Assembly (NCBI RefSeq): GCF_014651515.1
Contig: NZ_BMXA01000001.1
Location: 1,054,001 to 1,118,000, forward strand
DNA: 64,000 nucleotides
Direction of reading: 5' to 3'
Source of the DNA: Arenicella chitinivorans
GTDB taxonomy: Bacteria > Pseudomonadota > Gammaproteobacteria > Arenicellales > Arenicellaceae
Shown in pieces: positions 1-9,525 of the stretch; positions within the stretch are counted from its first letter, which is position 1; the number at the start of each line of letters is the position of its first letter. The notes under the pieces were generated by a model, which was given only the letters and a program-made list of their open reading frames with translations, had not been told where the DNA came from and ran no database searches. A program made the translations under genes and the position numbers.

Positions 1-707
1 TTTTTCGAAGCGGCGGTGGCTATTTACGTCCGTGGTCTTATTTAAACCCAAGAAAAGTCCGAGCCACGTTGATCTGAAGTTTTGCATGACAATCTGTTCC
101 CTCCCGGCGTTGAACCCTCATTGCTGACTTTCCCGAGTGCGAGTTTGCCAATTATCTGATATTTAGTTCCAAATCGATGGCGTGCGTGGCTGGTTCGGAG
201 AATTCTAACCAACCAAGCAATGAGCTCAATACTGATAAGCTCCGCAAACGTGACTCGTGTCGACGCCATTGGCTTCTGCGGCAGAAAAAATTTGGTAGAC
301 TTTTCTAAGCCAAGTTAGGTTGACAGGGTTTGCCATACTGTCCGTAACGCGCTCGGGACTGTGACGAAAATAGGAAGTCGTACATGGGCACTCGACAAAC
401 TTTGTATCCCAAGTCTTCGAACTCAAACACGGCGTTCATGCCGTCAGTAAACATGCGGGTTTGGCAGCTAAAACCAGCGGATATCGATTCCGCCGCAATT
501 CGGACTCGCGTGTGCCGACAAGGTCTGATAATGTACGGTTAATTGGGTTTAAGCAGGTCATTCGTGTACGACATCCGTCGATCGCAAAGGCCGGTAGGGT
601 AGAACTCTAGTTTTATTAGACCATGTGTCAGGTGGGCTGGACTCCAGCTTGTGTTCTATACTGATAAATGGGTCAGGAAAAACTAAGGGAAGTTATTAGG
701 GGGTAGT
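1..707. other. Region without a convincing gene
   Basis: No reading frame longer than about 75 codons is present, and the two short minus-strand frames here (42-269 and 226-426) have no family resemblance and no clear ribosome-binding site. The first 45 bases read in frame on the plus strand as a short hydrophobic tail ending in TAA at 43-45, which could be the end of a gene entering from the left, but this is too short to support. A TATACT hexamer at 657-662 could be a -10 element for the gene starting at 708; no good -35 is seen. Confidence 0.5.
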
Positions 708-962
708 ATGTCGATAAAAATCAATCTAAAAGACATTCAGCTGGCGCAGTTGAATCCGGAATGTGTGTTACTTATCAATCGTTTCATACGCGCTTTGAAA
801 GCGCACGATGGTACGGCATTAAAAATTCAGGAAAAGGACATTCTGATGCAAATATCTGAACAAGCGAAGCGCACGGACGACGACGAGCTAGCTAAAATGT
901 ACAAAGAGCTAAAAGAAAAGATTCTCGTCTGCGTGCACGCTGATTTGGCAGCCAAACGCTGA
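708..962 (+). CDS. Small hypothetical protein (84 aa)
   Basis: I do not recognise this family. The ATG is preceded by a G-rich ribosome-binding site (GGGGG at about 700-704), which supports translation. The product is soluble, charged and probably all-helical, with no signal peptide, membrane segment or cysteine cluster; its middle is rich in Lys, Asp and Glu. It is transcribed alone and converges on the end of the glycan operon, whose last stop codon lies only 13 bases beyond. Nothing in the context fixes a role. Confidence 0.6.
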   Translation: MSIKINLKDIQLAQLNPECVLLINRFIRALKAHDGTALKIQEKDILMQISEQAKRTDDDELAKMYKELKEKILVCVHADLAAKR

Positions 963-975
963 GCTCGGGTGCAGC

Positions 976-2142
976 TTAAACCTTGAACCGGCGCCAGAAT
1001 GCTATGCCGGTGGTGATCAGTAGTACGAGATAGAATAGGGTAAAGGGCCAGTCCGCCGTAATTTTCCTTAGTACATTGATCAGTAATTGACGTTTTCCAG
1101 CACGTTGTTGCTTATTAGTCTGGATCTTCGTTGTTGCGGGCGATGATTTAAACTGGGCCAACTGTGTTTTGCTTATCGCCTTCACGTTTTGAATTCGCCA
1201 ATGATTGTTCGACGCTTCTGGTAGAAAGTCGAGTCGAACTCGCTCGATAATATGGTCGGCTGGCTGTTCTTCGCTCAGGAATCGCAATGGGATTACTAAG
1301 TTATATTGCTCTGATACGTCAGCTTTGATTCGAACCATGGTGCTGGCGTCGGCGCGAAAACCATGACGTTCGGTGGCGTAGAACAACTGGAAGTCAAGAT
1401 AGTCGCTGGCGGCTGGTTGAGTGCGAGACAAGGTGACCGTTATACCGCCTAAGTTCTCGGTGGACAGATCGATCACCGGAGAAGTGACAAACGGGTCCAA
1501 ACCGGTGACACTCAGTCCGTTGATATCTCCGTCCATATCGTGCAGCTGCCAGTTTGTCAAAGGCAGAGCAAGCCCATCGTCAGGCACCTTTGTCACACCA
1601 TTGTAGATGCGCGTCGGCTGTACTGAGGGATTGTCAGTTGGTGTGGAATGGACTACTTTTGGGTGCGATAACACCGCCACAGAGCACGTGTTGCAACGTT
1701 CAAAATCTAGGCGAAATTTCGATGATGGTGGTCTTTTATCGGGTAGTGGCACGACCAACCAGGTAGCGGGCTGGGTAAACTCAGACCTCGGCACGTGCAT
1801 CCTGATTCGATAGCGCGGGTCAAACTCCATTTTGTCAGACTGGGTTTGCGGTCCAGGTGAGTTGGCGCTGAAAAACAATTCAAGGGGCACCGAGTTCAGG
1901 TTAGGCGGCAAATCCTCAAGTCGTAGGTTGAGCAAGAGAAAATGACCGTTCTGATCGGCTTCGAAAGGTGTAAATGTGATATACGGGTCCGGGCCAGTGA
2001 CTCGCAATACAGAACCTTCACGGATGAAATCATGTATTTCGGTCTCAGGCAAACTCAGTGCATGCGTGGCTCCGAAGACTGCGTGTATCGCCAGGCTTGT
2101 CGCAATTAGTCCACGCGTGAGGCATCGTGGCAAGCGCGTCAT
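976..2142 (-). CDS. Hypothetical exported, C-terminally anchored protein with two similar halves
   Basis: Last gene of the glycan operon; its ATG overlaps the stop of the upstream GT-C gene by four bases (ATGA), so the two are translationally coupled. The 388-aa product has an N-terminal signal peptide (hydrophobic stretch about residues 10-28, probable cleavage after ATHA), a long extracytoplasmic part and one C-terminal membrane helix (about 365-383) followed by basic residues RRFKV. The extracytoplasmic part appears to contain two related beta-rich units, one beginning VTGPDPYITF and the other VTGLDPFVTS, each ending in an RLDF motif. No catalytic motif is visible. Coupling to a membrane glycosyltransferase suggests an accessory role in displaying or recognising a surface glycan; that is inference. 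Confidence 0.7.
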   Translation of the reverse strand: MTRLPRCLTRGLIATSLAIHAVFGATHALSLPETEIHDFIREGSVLRVTGPDPYITFTPFEADQNGHFLLLNLRLEDLPPNLNSVPLELFFSANSPGPQTQSDKMEFDPRYRIRMHVPRSEFTQPATWLVVPLPDKRPPSSKFRLDFERCNTCSVAVLSHPKVVHSTPTDNPSVQPTRIYNGVTKVPDDGLALPLTNWQLHDMDGDINGLSVTGLDPFVTSPVIDLSTENLGGITVTLSRTQPAASDYLDFQLFYATERHGFRADASTMVRIKADVSEQYNLVIPLRFLSEEQPADHIIERVRLDFLPEASNNHWRIQNVKAISKTQLAQFKSSPATTKIQTNKQQRAGKRQLLINVLRKITADWPFTLFYLVLLITTGIAFWRRFKV

Positions 2143-3419
2143 TGCTCAATCCTCATTTTGGGCTGGAGAACACGGTAGGCAAAAAATCCCATGACGACCA
2201 AGAACAGCGCGCGCATAATCTGGATAGCTTGGTGTAAGTCAAGCCCTCGAGGAGCAATGTGCTGGTTATACCAGGCCGGGAAATAACCTAAGCCAATAAA
2301 GTCGGTCGACAGCGGCGCCGCGAGGAACAGAGTGAAAACCCCATTATCCGTCTTCAAGAGCCACAGGACGACCCAGGTGATGCTAAAGACGATGAAAGGG
2401 AGTACGACTCGCTTTTGGTGCTGAATGCAAAGAATTGGGAAAAGCGTTAACCAAGCGGCATAGTGCACGCTATGCACATTGAAGCCGAAATAGATGAATA
2501 ATGCGACGGCGCAACTAATAACAAATCGCTCGGTATGTGGACGATCGCCAATCTCCCAAGCATAGATAGCCAAACTGGCCAACCCAATGATCACCGGGTA
2601 GAACCAGTAGTAGCCTAACGACAAAAGCTTGTTGAATGCGTCGTTCGAATGGGTTGCTGTCGGGTCGACGAACAGGCTTAGATCACCACCTAATTTCGGT
2701 AGCAACCAAGTAGGCAGCATTAGAATAAGGGTAATGGTGAAACTGGCCAGAGTCACCACCAGAACGTTACGCTGCCAAGCGTCTCTGAAATCAATCAGTG
2801 CTAAAAGAAAAAACGGTGCAAACAATAAATTAATCTCGCGGCAGTGCAGCGAGAGGGCGAACAAAATGCAAGCACTTAGGCGCTGATCGCGCTTTAATTG
2901 TAAGGCAGTGGCCGCCAGAAAAAACAGGCTGATGACTTCGAAACGGCCAAAAATATACGTCGCAAACAAGGTGACTGGGTTAAAGAGCCATAACAACACC
3001 GCAATCTTCCGGTGTGTTGGGTTGTCGACATATTTCCAGATTACAGCAAATACCCCAATATCGAAAATGAAGTAAGGCAGCTTAAAAATAAATAGGTAAC
3101 GGAATACTTGAGGGTCGTTTAGAAAGAACCCGTAGTCGGTCAAACTCGCAACGGAACTCGTGGGGTCTGGAAGGTCGAACACAGCGGGCGGCGCATCCAC
3201 GAACAACTTGGACACCCAAGCGAACAACATCTCGATGTAATACACCACGGGGCGATGCGCATTATCAAAATACAAACCTTGCTCGAGCACATAGTAAACG
3301 CGGCGGTACTCTGAAAATAAATCTACATGTGCAAAGAAGGGCATCAACAGTAAGCGAATGAGTACTGCACAGCCTAAAGCCAAGAGTACGAACTGTCGAT
3401 TGTTGAGTGGTCTTTGCAC
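2139..3419 (-). CDS. GT-C-like integral membrane glycosyltransferase
   Basis: A 426-aa polytopic protein with about ten hydrophobic segments and the general layout of GT-C enzymes, which take sugars from polyprenyl-phosphate donors on the outer face of the inner membrane. The first large loop carries acidic HVDLFSEYRR, the position where GT-C enzymes hold the catalytic aspartate; a second conserved-looking stretch is IFGRFEVISLFF. Family assignment rests on topology and these motifs, so the sugar and acceptor are unknown. It follows the PhyH-type gene by 32 bases and overlaps the next gene by four. It is probably the membrane step for the same glycan as the cytoplasmic GT2 protein encoded upstream. 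Confidence 0.7.
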   Translation of the reverse strand: MQRPLNNRQFVLLALGCAVLIRLLLMPFFAHVDLFSEYRRVYYVLEQGLYFDNAHRPVVYYIEMLFAWVSKLFVDAPPAVFDLPDPTSSVASLTDYGFFLNDPQVFRYLFIFKLPYFIFDIGVFAVIWKYVDNPTHRKIAVLLWLFNPVTLFATYIFGRFEVISLFFLAATALQLKRDQRLSACILFALSLHCREINLLFAPFFLLALIDFRDAWQRNVLVVTLASFTITLILMLPTWLLPKLGGDLSLFVDPTATHSNDAFNKLLSLGYYWFYPVIIGLASLAIYAWEIGDRPHTERFVISCAVALFIYFGFNVHSVHYAAWLTLFPILCIQHQKRVVLPFIVFSITWVVLWLLKTDNGVFTLFLAAPLSTDFIGLGYFPAWYNQHIAPRGLDLHQAIQIMRALFLVVMGFFAYRVLQPKMRIEQ

Positions 3420-3451
3420 CAGTTGATTCCGCCGTCTTCGTGTGCTCGTCG

Positions 3452-4303
3452 TTAGCCTAATAGCCGTTGTAGCCAGTTTTTAGCCTTGAATGGATAGTCG
3501 ACTGTCTGGGCTGCACGGTCCATGTAACCCCCATGTTCGCACACTTTGGGTGGTGTTAGGTCGGGAAAATCTTCATTGGTGAAATAGTGCGTCACCAACG
3601 ATTTTCGAGTCATCGTTGGGTCCGCAATCTTGCTACCACCGTGGAACAGCTGTGAGTGCCAGATCAATACATCACCCTTGTTGGCGAACAATGTGGCAGG
3701 TTTCAAGTCACGTTGTTTAATCTCGCCATACACATAGTCCCGAAACTGAGGCATCTCGTCATCCACGATGATGGTTGACCCATTTGAGAAACGATAAGGC
3801 GGGATTTTGTGGCTGCCAGGGTAGTAGCTCAGTGGGCCGTTGTCCGGGGTTGTGTCTTCCAAAGCAATCCAGGACGCTACCATCTTATTTGGCGTCGGAG
3901 AGGGCATATAGAACGTGTCGAAGTGGTAGTCTTGTTGCGAGCCAAATTCGAAGTTAAGAGTGTTGCAGACCATCGGCGTGCCTTGCAGTAACGCTTGTAG
4001 TATGGGCGCGAGATCTTGGCCGATAATGAGTTGTCGGATATCCGCTTGACTCAAATACAAGTCATTGAGTTTGTAGGGCTTAGACCGCGCTGATATAGGC
4101 GCGTCAGCAAAGTAGACCCGTCGCTCATCCGGTGATTCAACGAAGATGTCGATCACGTATTCAGCCCCCAGTTTGCGCCGTTGTTTCCAAAGGTGATCGA
4201 TAAGCGCATTGATTTGATTGATGCGCTCGGTGCTATAAAACCTCTTGAGCAGCAGATAACCGTCTTTATCCCAGTCTTGCCGTTGTTGTTCTGATAACGT
4301 CAT
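3452..4303 (-). CDS. Phytanoyl-CoA dioxygenase (PhyH) family oxygenase
   Basis: A 283-aa Fe(II)/2-oxoglutarate-dependent oxygenase. The metal triad is readable: HFD (H-x-D) in the QDYHFDTFYM stretch and the distal histidine in QLFHGG, followed by an arginine in TRKSL that can bind 2-oxoglutarate. WxALEDTTPDNGPLSYYPGSHK is the typical PhyH core. Members hydroxylate varied small molecules and lipids, and some occur in polysaccharide clusters. Here it starts nine bases after the end of the giant glycosyltransferase gene and is followed by the GT-C gene, so it very likely modifies a sugar or lipid part of the same surface glycan. The substrate cannot be told from sequence. Confidence 0.85.
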   Translation of the reverse strand: MTLSEQQRQDWDKDGYLLLKRFYSTERINQINALIDHLWKQRRKLGAEYVIDIFVESPDERRVYFADAPISARSKPYKLNDLYLSQADIRQLIIGQDLAPILQALLQGTPMVCNTLNFEFGSQQDYHFDTFYMPSPTPNKMVASWIALEDTTPDNGPLSYYPGSHKIPPYRFSNGSTIIVDDEMPQFRDYVYGEIKQRDLKPATLFANKGDVLIWHSQLFHGGSKIADPTMTRKSLVTHYFTNEDFPDLTPPKVCEHGGYMDRAAQTVDYPFKAKNWLQRLLG

Positions 4304-4312
4304 TGCTGTCGC

Positions 4313-7300
4313 TTAATCTTTAAACTTGAGTGAAAAGCGTTCATTTTTAAGGCTGAGATTAGGATTGTAATACGGGTCGCCATGACTTAGGAAGTCGGCC
4401 CAACGCGTTAGAAAGTGGCCTTGCTCTGTCATCAAGCGCTGGATCTTCTCTTCGGTATCTTCATAGCCGCGACTTACTGACTCATGGTGCGTCGCTTTAG
4501 CATGCGGTGTGAACAGGTTGTAGTAACCGGCGTCAAGTAGTTTGAGACACAGATCGATGTCGTTATAGGCAACCGCCAGATTTTCTTCGTCTAAGCCGCC
4601 AACAGCGTCGTACTTAGACTTTTTAACCATCATCATTGCGCCGGTGACGGCACTGACGTTATAGACCATGTGCAAGCGTCCATGGTAGCCGATGTGGTGA
4701 TCTGGAAAAAACTTGTGTGGATGTCCTGCTGCACCAACCATTCCGGCAACCACGCCAGCGTGTTGAATCCGGCCGTCTGGATACAGGAGTTTACAGCCAA
4801 CGGCCCCGATCTCATCACGTTGAGCGTGCTCAAGCATGCGCTCGATCCAGTCTGAGGTGAGAATCTCAATGTCATTGTTGAGTAAAACGATATAGTCTCC
4901 GCGTGCCTGTTCAACACCATAATTGCAGATCGCCGAGAAATTGAATGGAATATTCTTCTCAACGAACCTCACGCGTTCATCCGCGTCGGTGAATGCCGCC
5001 ATTCGCTCCAGCGTTCGTGGCTCAGTACTGTTGTTGCTAACACCAATGATTTCAAAATTTTGATAACTGCTGCGATTTAAAATTGAGTTTAAGCAGCTAT
5101 CAAGCAATTCGGGCTTGTCTTTAAATGGCACCACAATACTGACCAAGGGCTCGCCTTTGATCTCACGGTGTACACGATACGAACCTTTAAGCGTGCCGAA
5201 TTCAACACGGACTCCGTCTTCGTTTTTCTGCAGTATGTCTTCGATGGCCTTGCGGCCGGCTTCCCATGCGTACGACTTGGCATCGTATACGACTGCCGTG
5301 GAACCTGGGATTTTGCGCCAATGGTACAAAATTTTTGGAATGTGTATGACGCGCTCAGTTGCGTAGGCCGCACGCAGAATGATGTCGTGATCTTGGGAGC
5401 CATCGAGTCCCTCACGGAACCCCCCAATTTCATCGGCAATCGCTTTCTTGATGACCGTGAAATGACAAATATAATTATTAGTCTGCAACAGGTCCGGTGA
5501 GTAGTCTGGTTTAAAGTAGGGCTCTAAGCGGTTGCCCTGCATATCCATTTTGTCTTCATCGCTGTAAATCAAGCCAGCGTCTGGGTGCTGATTAATGACT
5601 TTCGCGTTTTCATACAATGCGTCAATACTGATCTCGTCGTCGTGATCCAACAAGGCAATGTAATCGCCGGTTGCCATGGCGAGTGCGTCGTTGGTGGTGA
5701 CTGAGATGCCTTGATTAACCTCATTTAGCTGGATGCAGATGCGTTCATCCTGCAGTGCTTCATGCTGGAGAATCTGCTTCAGATACGTTTTGGGCGAGCA
5801 ATCGTCAACCAAACACAATTGCCAGTGTGGATAAATCTGCCTGCGGACCGACTCGATCATTGGCAGTAGGTATTCGGGGTCAGTGTTATAGATCGGCACT
5901 AAGATGGAGAATACCGGTTTGTAAGGCAGGGCTTCGATTTCGGTCTTCGCTGAGTCGATTTCAGCCGCACTCATGGTGTTTTCCTGCACCCAAAGACCGT
6001 AGTCTTCAGTATTCTGCCCGATCAGCTCGCCTTTCGGCAGAGGTGATGGTGGTGGCGTAGACTCTGCTACCTCAACAACGGGTTGCTCGATCACCGTCGG
6101 TTTGCCGGTGAGCCGGTTTAACCAGCGGCGAGCTATGCGCTTTGCGCGGGTTGAAGGCCGCATTAATAAATAGCCGTGAAGCTCGTCGTTACGCACATGT
6201 TGCGCGTGCAAACGGGCCTTCAGATGGTCTATTTCACCTTGCATTCGGGCCCGGGTGCGCTTAACCTGGCGTTCCTCTTGCTGGTACATCTGTGTGAGGT
6301 CCTCACGATGTCCGAGCAAGTCCTCGATGCGTTGCGCCTGATACTCGATATCCGCTCGATACTGATTAAGACGGTGGCTTTGTCCGATAAGCGCGGCATT
6401 TTGCTGTCCCACTGCTTGACTCAATGTGGATACGACGCTGCTGTAGTTCGCATCCCACACCCATTCAATATCGAGCTTTAGTGTAGCAGCGCTGTCAATA
6501 TGGTCGATTTTGCCGACATCAATTGCGAGATTTGGATCTGAGTTGAGTGCTACCAGCACCTCATCGACCTCGCGTAAATTGTTGAGCTGGACTGTGTCAG
6601 GCCATGGGTCTGTTGCTTTCAGTTGATAAAGCGTCTTGGCGTCCGCGTCCACAATATCCAGAGAATGCAGTTTAAAACAACCACCTTCAGCCATCGGATC
6701 GATGCGCAGAACTGGGTTGCTGGGAGTGTAGGTTGTGAGCGGAATTGCCAGTGATTGGACTTGCTCGCTGAGTTTGCTCCAATGCGCACTTCGAGAGTTG
6801 GCTTCTTGCATCTCACCTTGGTGGTTGCCCCATACAACATCGATTTGCAGATCGTCGCTAGCTGCGGTGGTGTCATTCGTGAATCCTTGCAGCAAGGCCT
6901 TCGCGACAGAATTAGCTCGAAAGTGTGTGTCAATCTCGGCCTGGATACGTTCTTCCAGCGCGACATAGGGTTGCAGGTCATCGATCTGATTTGCCTGCGG
7001 CAAGTACCGCACAACAAACGCGCCAATAGAATGAATATCATTGCGTTCACAATATGGACCGAGTAAGGATTTGTTCTCGAATGCAAACCAAAATAGTGCG
7101 CGGAATAGCACGAAACCTTTGTCAAACGGGGCAGTGACTTCCCATTCCGTATCAATTGGGTGCAATGCGCGCGCTCCACGTGCATTTAAAACTAGGTTAA
7201 ATGGCAGTAGGTCATAGGCGGTTTTGCTGAATTGATCGGTTTTTTCAAGTTCCGCGAGCCAATCCGAATACTCATCCACTAATGATTCGAATTTGCGGTG

Positions 7301-8494
7301 GTTTGACTCCAGTAGGGCTTGCAGCCATTCGTCGATGAGGAGTTTGCCTTTCAGAAACGGCTGGGGCGCCAAATTTTGCTTGAGCAGGTCAGCTGGCGTC
7401 GGTTTCAAGTCCGGATAGACATTGATTTTGTGAACCTTGGTGGCTGCGCGTCGTCGATAGGTTAAGCTGCGCCACTCGGGCTTGCGGCCCGTGCCTGGAA
7501 AATGGCTGAAATCGTTATCGTACAGCTGCCGCGTGTGTTGAGTGCTGGATCCGCAGATAACTAAGTAGCGGTTTGCTAAGTCGGTCAAGTTTTGTTTTCT
7601 ATTTACCAAACTCTTGAACAACAAATACTCATTGATGTTGCCGTGTGGTATCGCACCGAGTCGGTAAAAATGATTCAGCGCATTGACGCTTGAGGTGAGG
7701 TAGTCTTCGGAAAACAGGTTTTTACAGCTCTTTCCAAGTGAGAAACCCGCATGTACGTCGACAGCAGCTAAGCCGGCAGAGAGTGCGTGCTTACGGAGTT
7801 CCTTACGGCTTAGTTCTACCACCGTTTCGGCGCTTCGAGCATGTTGATATAAGTCGATGAACGCCAGGTCATCGTTGCTGAGCTGGGACTCTGGTGTGAA
7901 CCAGCGACTGATTCGGTCCCGATTTAGTGCATTAATAACTAAGCAACCGTGCACGGTCAGCGCCTGACGTAATTTTGTCAAAAGGGCGTCAAATTCTGCT
8001 TGTTCAAGTTTTAACGCCTCCAATTGACCAATCACGATGAGGTCATAATGGTTTTTCGGGAACTCGAGTTTCGATGGGTGTTCCGAGATATGGGTGATGT
8101 TGTGTTTGTTAGCGCAGCGTCTCACACTGAGTCGCGCCAAGTCCGGATCAAGTTTTATTGCATCTAACTGTCCTACCTTATCGGCAAGGTAGTGAGCGAC
8201 GCCACCAACATCTTCGGATAGATCGAGTGCCTGGTGAGTTTTCGAAAAATCAAATGCTTGTAGAAACGCAAACTGACTTATGGAAAGTGTGTCGCGCAGC
8301 TCCGGCGTGTTAAGCGCAGCGGCGATATCTACGGAAAAAAGTGATTTGTCATCAACCTGATCAAATACCTCGCTTACTGCAATCTGGATATAATTAGAGA
8401 GGCGTGAGTCACGAAACAGTGCCTCTTGGTTTTGATAGATTCCGTTTTTCAATCCCAAATGAGGATTAAGTTGGAGTAGCTTTGATTCTTGCAT
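4313..8494 (-). CDS. Giant multidomain protein: methyltransferase-like region plus two GT2 glycosyltransferases
   Basis: First gene of the operon, 1393 aa. Residues about 80-250 resemble a class I methyltransferase (a motif-I-like LDLSEDVGGVAHYLA stretch, then HYDLIVIG), though the glycine motif is degenerate. A middle region of about 400 residues has no assignment I can make. A coiled coil follows (about 690-770), then a basic patch, then two GT-A family 2 domains. The first, from about 855, has SILVPIYN and LLDHDDE; the second, from about 1115, has SIVVPFKDK, LLNNDIE and a late HHESVSRG. Tandem GT2 proteins of this kind usually build repeating O-antigen or capsule segments in the cytoplasm. 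No Shine-Dalgarno sequence is evident before the ATG. Confidence 0.85.
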   Translation of the reverse strand: MQESKLLQLNPHLGLKNGIYQNQEALFRDSRLSNYIQIAVSEVFDQVDDKSLFSVDIAAALNTPELRDTLSISQFAFLQAFDFSKTHQALDLSEDVGGVAHYLADKVGQLDAIKLDPDLARLSVRRCANKHNITHISEHPSKLEFPKNHYDLIVIGQLEALKLEQAEFDALLTKLRQALTVHGCLVINALNRDRISRWFTPESQLSNDDLAFIDLYQHARSAETVVELSRKELRKHALSAGLAAVDVHAGFSLGKSCKNLFSEDYLTSSVNALNHFYRLGAIPHGNINEYLLFKSLVNRKQNLTDLANRYLVICGSSTQHTRQLYDNDFSHFPGTGRKPEWRSLTYRRRAATKVHKINVYPDLKPTPADLLKQNLAPQPFLKGKLLIDEWLQALLESNHRKFESLVDEYSDWLAELEKTDQFSKTAYDLLPFNLVLNARGARALHPIDTEWEVTAPFDKGFVLFRALFWFAFENKSLLGPYCERNDIHSIGAFVVRYLPQANQIDDLQPYVALEERIQAEIDTHFRANSVAKALLQGFTNDTTAASDDLQIDVVWGNHQGEMQEANSRSAHWSKLSEQVQSLAIPLTTYTPSNPVLRIDPMAEGGCFKLHSLDIVDADAKTLYQLKATDPWPDTVQLNNLREVDEVLVALNSDPNLAIDVGKIDHIDSAATLKLDIEWVWDANYSSVVSTLSQAVGQQNAALIGQSHRLNQYRADIEYQAQRIEDLLGHREDLTQMYQQEERQVKRTRARMQGEIDHLKARLHAQHVRNDELHGYLLMRPSTRAKRIARRWLNRLTGKPTVIEQPVVEVAESTPPPSPLPKGELIGQNTEDYGLWVQENTMSAAEIDSAKTEIEALPYKPVFSILVPIYNTDPEYLLPMIESVRRQIYPHWQLCLVDDCSPKTYLKQILQHEALQDERICIQLNEVNQGISVTTNDALAMATGDYIALLDHDDEISIDALYENAKVINQHPDAGLIYSDEDKMDMQGNRLEPYFKPDYSPDLLQTNNYICHFTVIKKAIADEIGGFREGLDGSQDHDIILRAAYATERVIHIPKILYHWRKIPGSTAVVYDAKSYAWEAGRKAIEDILQKNEDGVRVEFGTLKGSYRVHREIKGEPLVSIVVPFKDKPELLDSCLNSILNRSSYQNFEIIGVSNNSTEPRTLERMAAFTDADERVRFVEKNIPFNFSAICNYGVEQARGDYIVLLNNDIEILTSDWIERMLEHAQRDEIGAVGCKLLYPDGRIQHAGVVAGMVGAAGHPHKFFPDHHIGYHGRLHMVYNVSAVTGAMMMVKKSKYDAVGGLDEENLAVAYNDIDLCLKLLDAGYYNLFTPHAKATHHESVSRGYEDTEEKIQRLMTEQGHFLTRWADFLSHGDPYYNPNLSLKNERFSLKFKD

Positions 8495-9021
8495 TGATGT
8501 CGGTAAACAGTATTGTCGAGCATTCGTATTGCTCGTTTAGTACAGCGCACCTCCTACAAAAAAGGGGAGTCTCTGCGCTATAAATCAAAGGCCGGAATAT
8601 ACCACGGTTGCCACTGTATTATTGCTTCAGATAGTTGATTTTGCCTTGCCAGATCACCCTTCAGCGTTGCGGATATGGCGTGATTTTTTGGCAACCGGTT
8701 GTATAGCTTGCGCGATAGTGCTGTGCTGTTTCCTAAAAAGTGTTGTCTTTATTGGCTTTGGCGGCGTTTTTATGTCAGTTGCAGGGCTAATTCTGGATGC
8801 GGTTTTGGCACCGACGAGGCAAAATATAATACAGTTAGTTGGCCTAATAACAAAATAATATGCTTATGCATACGTATTCATTTGAGATTTTGCGTGACTG
8901 TATTTTTTTGACTCGGCTTTTAGTCATATTTACCGTATAAAACATTTATACAAGATGTCTAGGACAGTTTGGTGGGACAAACGACTCTTTAATCCTAGGC
9001 TCTCACTCCAAGGGGAAACAA
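8495..9021. other. AT-rich intergenic region between divergent transcription units
   Basis: This 527-base stretch must hold the promoter of the leftward glycan operon and that of the rightward gene at 9022. An interrupted hairpin lies close to the operon start: GCGCA at 8545-8549 pairs with TGCGC at 8574-8578, and CTCC at 8551-8554 with GGAG at 8566-8569. About 8820-8960 is very AT-rich, with TATAAA at 8936-8941, but no -35/-10 pair has good spacing. A 78-codon TTG frame at 8622-8858 is hydrophobic but unsupported. Confidence 0.45.
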
Positions 9022-9351
9022 GTGAAATTAACACAGCAGATCACGAACTTATTGTTCGAGCTCAGCGAGCTCGAGTGCAGAGAACACACACGCTACTTGA
9101 TCGGCGACGGTGTGACTCTTCGCAACAACCTGATTAAGTTGTTCGATAAAACAGAGCTAGAATCAGCGCGTGAAATAATCCGCGAAATTCTGCAGCAAGC
9201 GGGCGATCCATGGCTTGATCTTGATAAGTTGCCGGTTGCACCAAATATGACCTTGTTCGATGCGCAGTCGATTGATGCTCAAAACGATGACTTCTTGCTG
9301 ACAGAAGAAGAGTTTCTTGAGTTGATACCCGCCAACGGTCATTTCCATTAA
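9022..9351 (+). CDS. Small hypothetical protein (109 aa), GTG start
   Basis: Starts with GTG and is preceded at good spacing by AAGGGG (9010-9015), which decides the start. The acidic soluble product has a helical N-terminal half (about residues 1-60) and an Asp/Glu-rich C-terminal tail; there is no signal peptide or membrane segment. I do not recognise the family. A strong candidate Rho-independent terminator follows at 9449-9492, so this is probably a single-gene transcript. Confidence 0.65.
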   Translation: MKLTQQITNLLFELSELECREHTRYLIGDGVTLRNNLIKLFDKTELESAREIIREILQQAGDPWLDLDKLPVAPNMTLFDAQSIDAQNDDFLLTEEEFLELIPANGHFH

Positions 9352-9397
9352 ATTAGTTGGATAAAATTACACCAACCCATAAAACACACATTCCGAA

Positions 9398-9413
9398 CTC
9401 TGCATCCGCAGAG
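9398..9413. other. Short perfect hairpin downstream of the 109-aa gene
   Basis: CTCTGC (9398-9403) and GCAGAG (9408-9413) form a six-pair stem with a four-base loop in the 3' untranslated part, before the stronger terminator at 9449. There is no T-run after it. Confidence 0.3.
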
Positions 9414-9448
9414 ATCTAACAGGCTAACCTAGTGATCTGAGGGGGTCC

Positions 9449-9492
9449 TCTGGCGCTGTGGGCTGGAGTTCGCCTGCAGCGCCAGATTTTTT
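9449..9492 (+). terminator. Rho-independent terminator after the 109-aa gene
   Basis: Perfect ten-base arms (TCTGGCGCTG at 9449-9458, CAGCGCCAGA at 9477-9486) followed directly by six T residues (9487-9492). The 18-base loop is longer than usual but contains a further short GGC/GCC pairing. Orientation of the T-run fits plus-strand termination. Confidence 0.75.
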
Positions 9493-9525
9493 AAATTTAT
9501 CTGGCGACTGCGTTCCATTACTAAG

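Noticed and set aside
42-426. Two overlapping minus-strand frames of 66-75 codons
   Set aside because: They overlap each other in different frames and lack start signals and family resemblance.
8622-8858. Hydrophobic 78-codon frame with TTG start
   Set aside because: No ribosome-binding site, no family likeness, and the hydrophobic run is explained by T-rich DNA.
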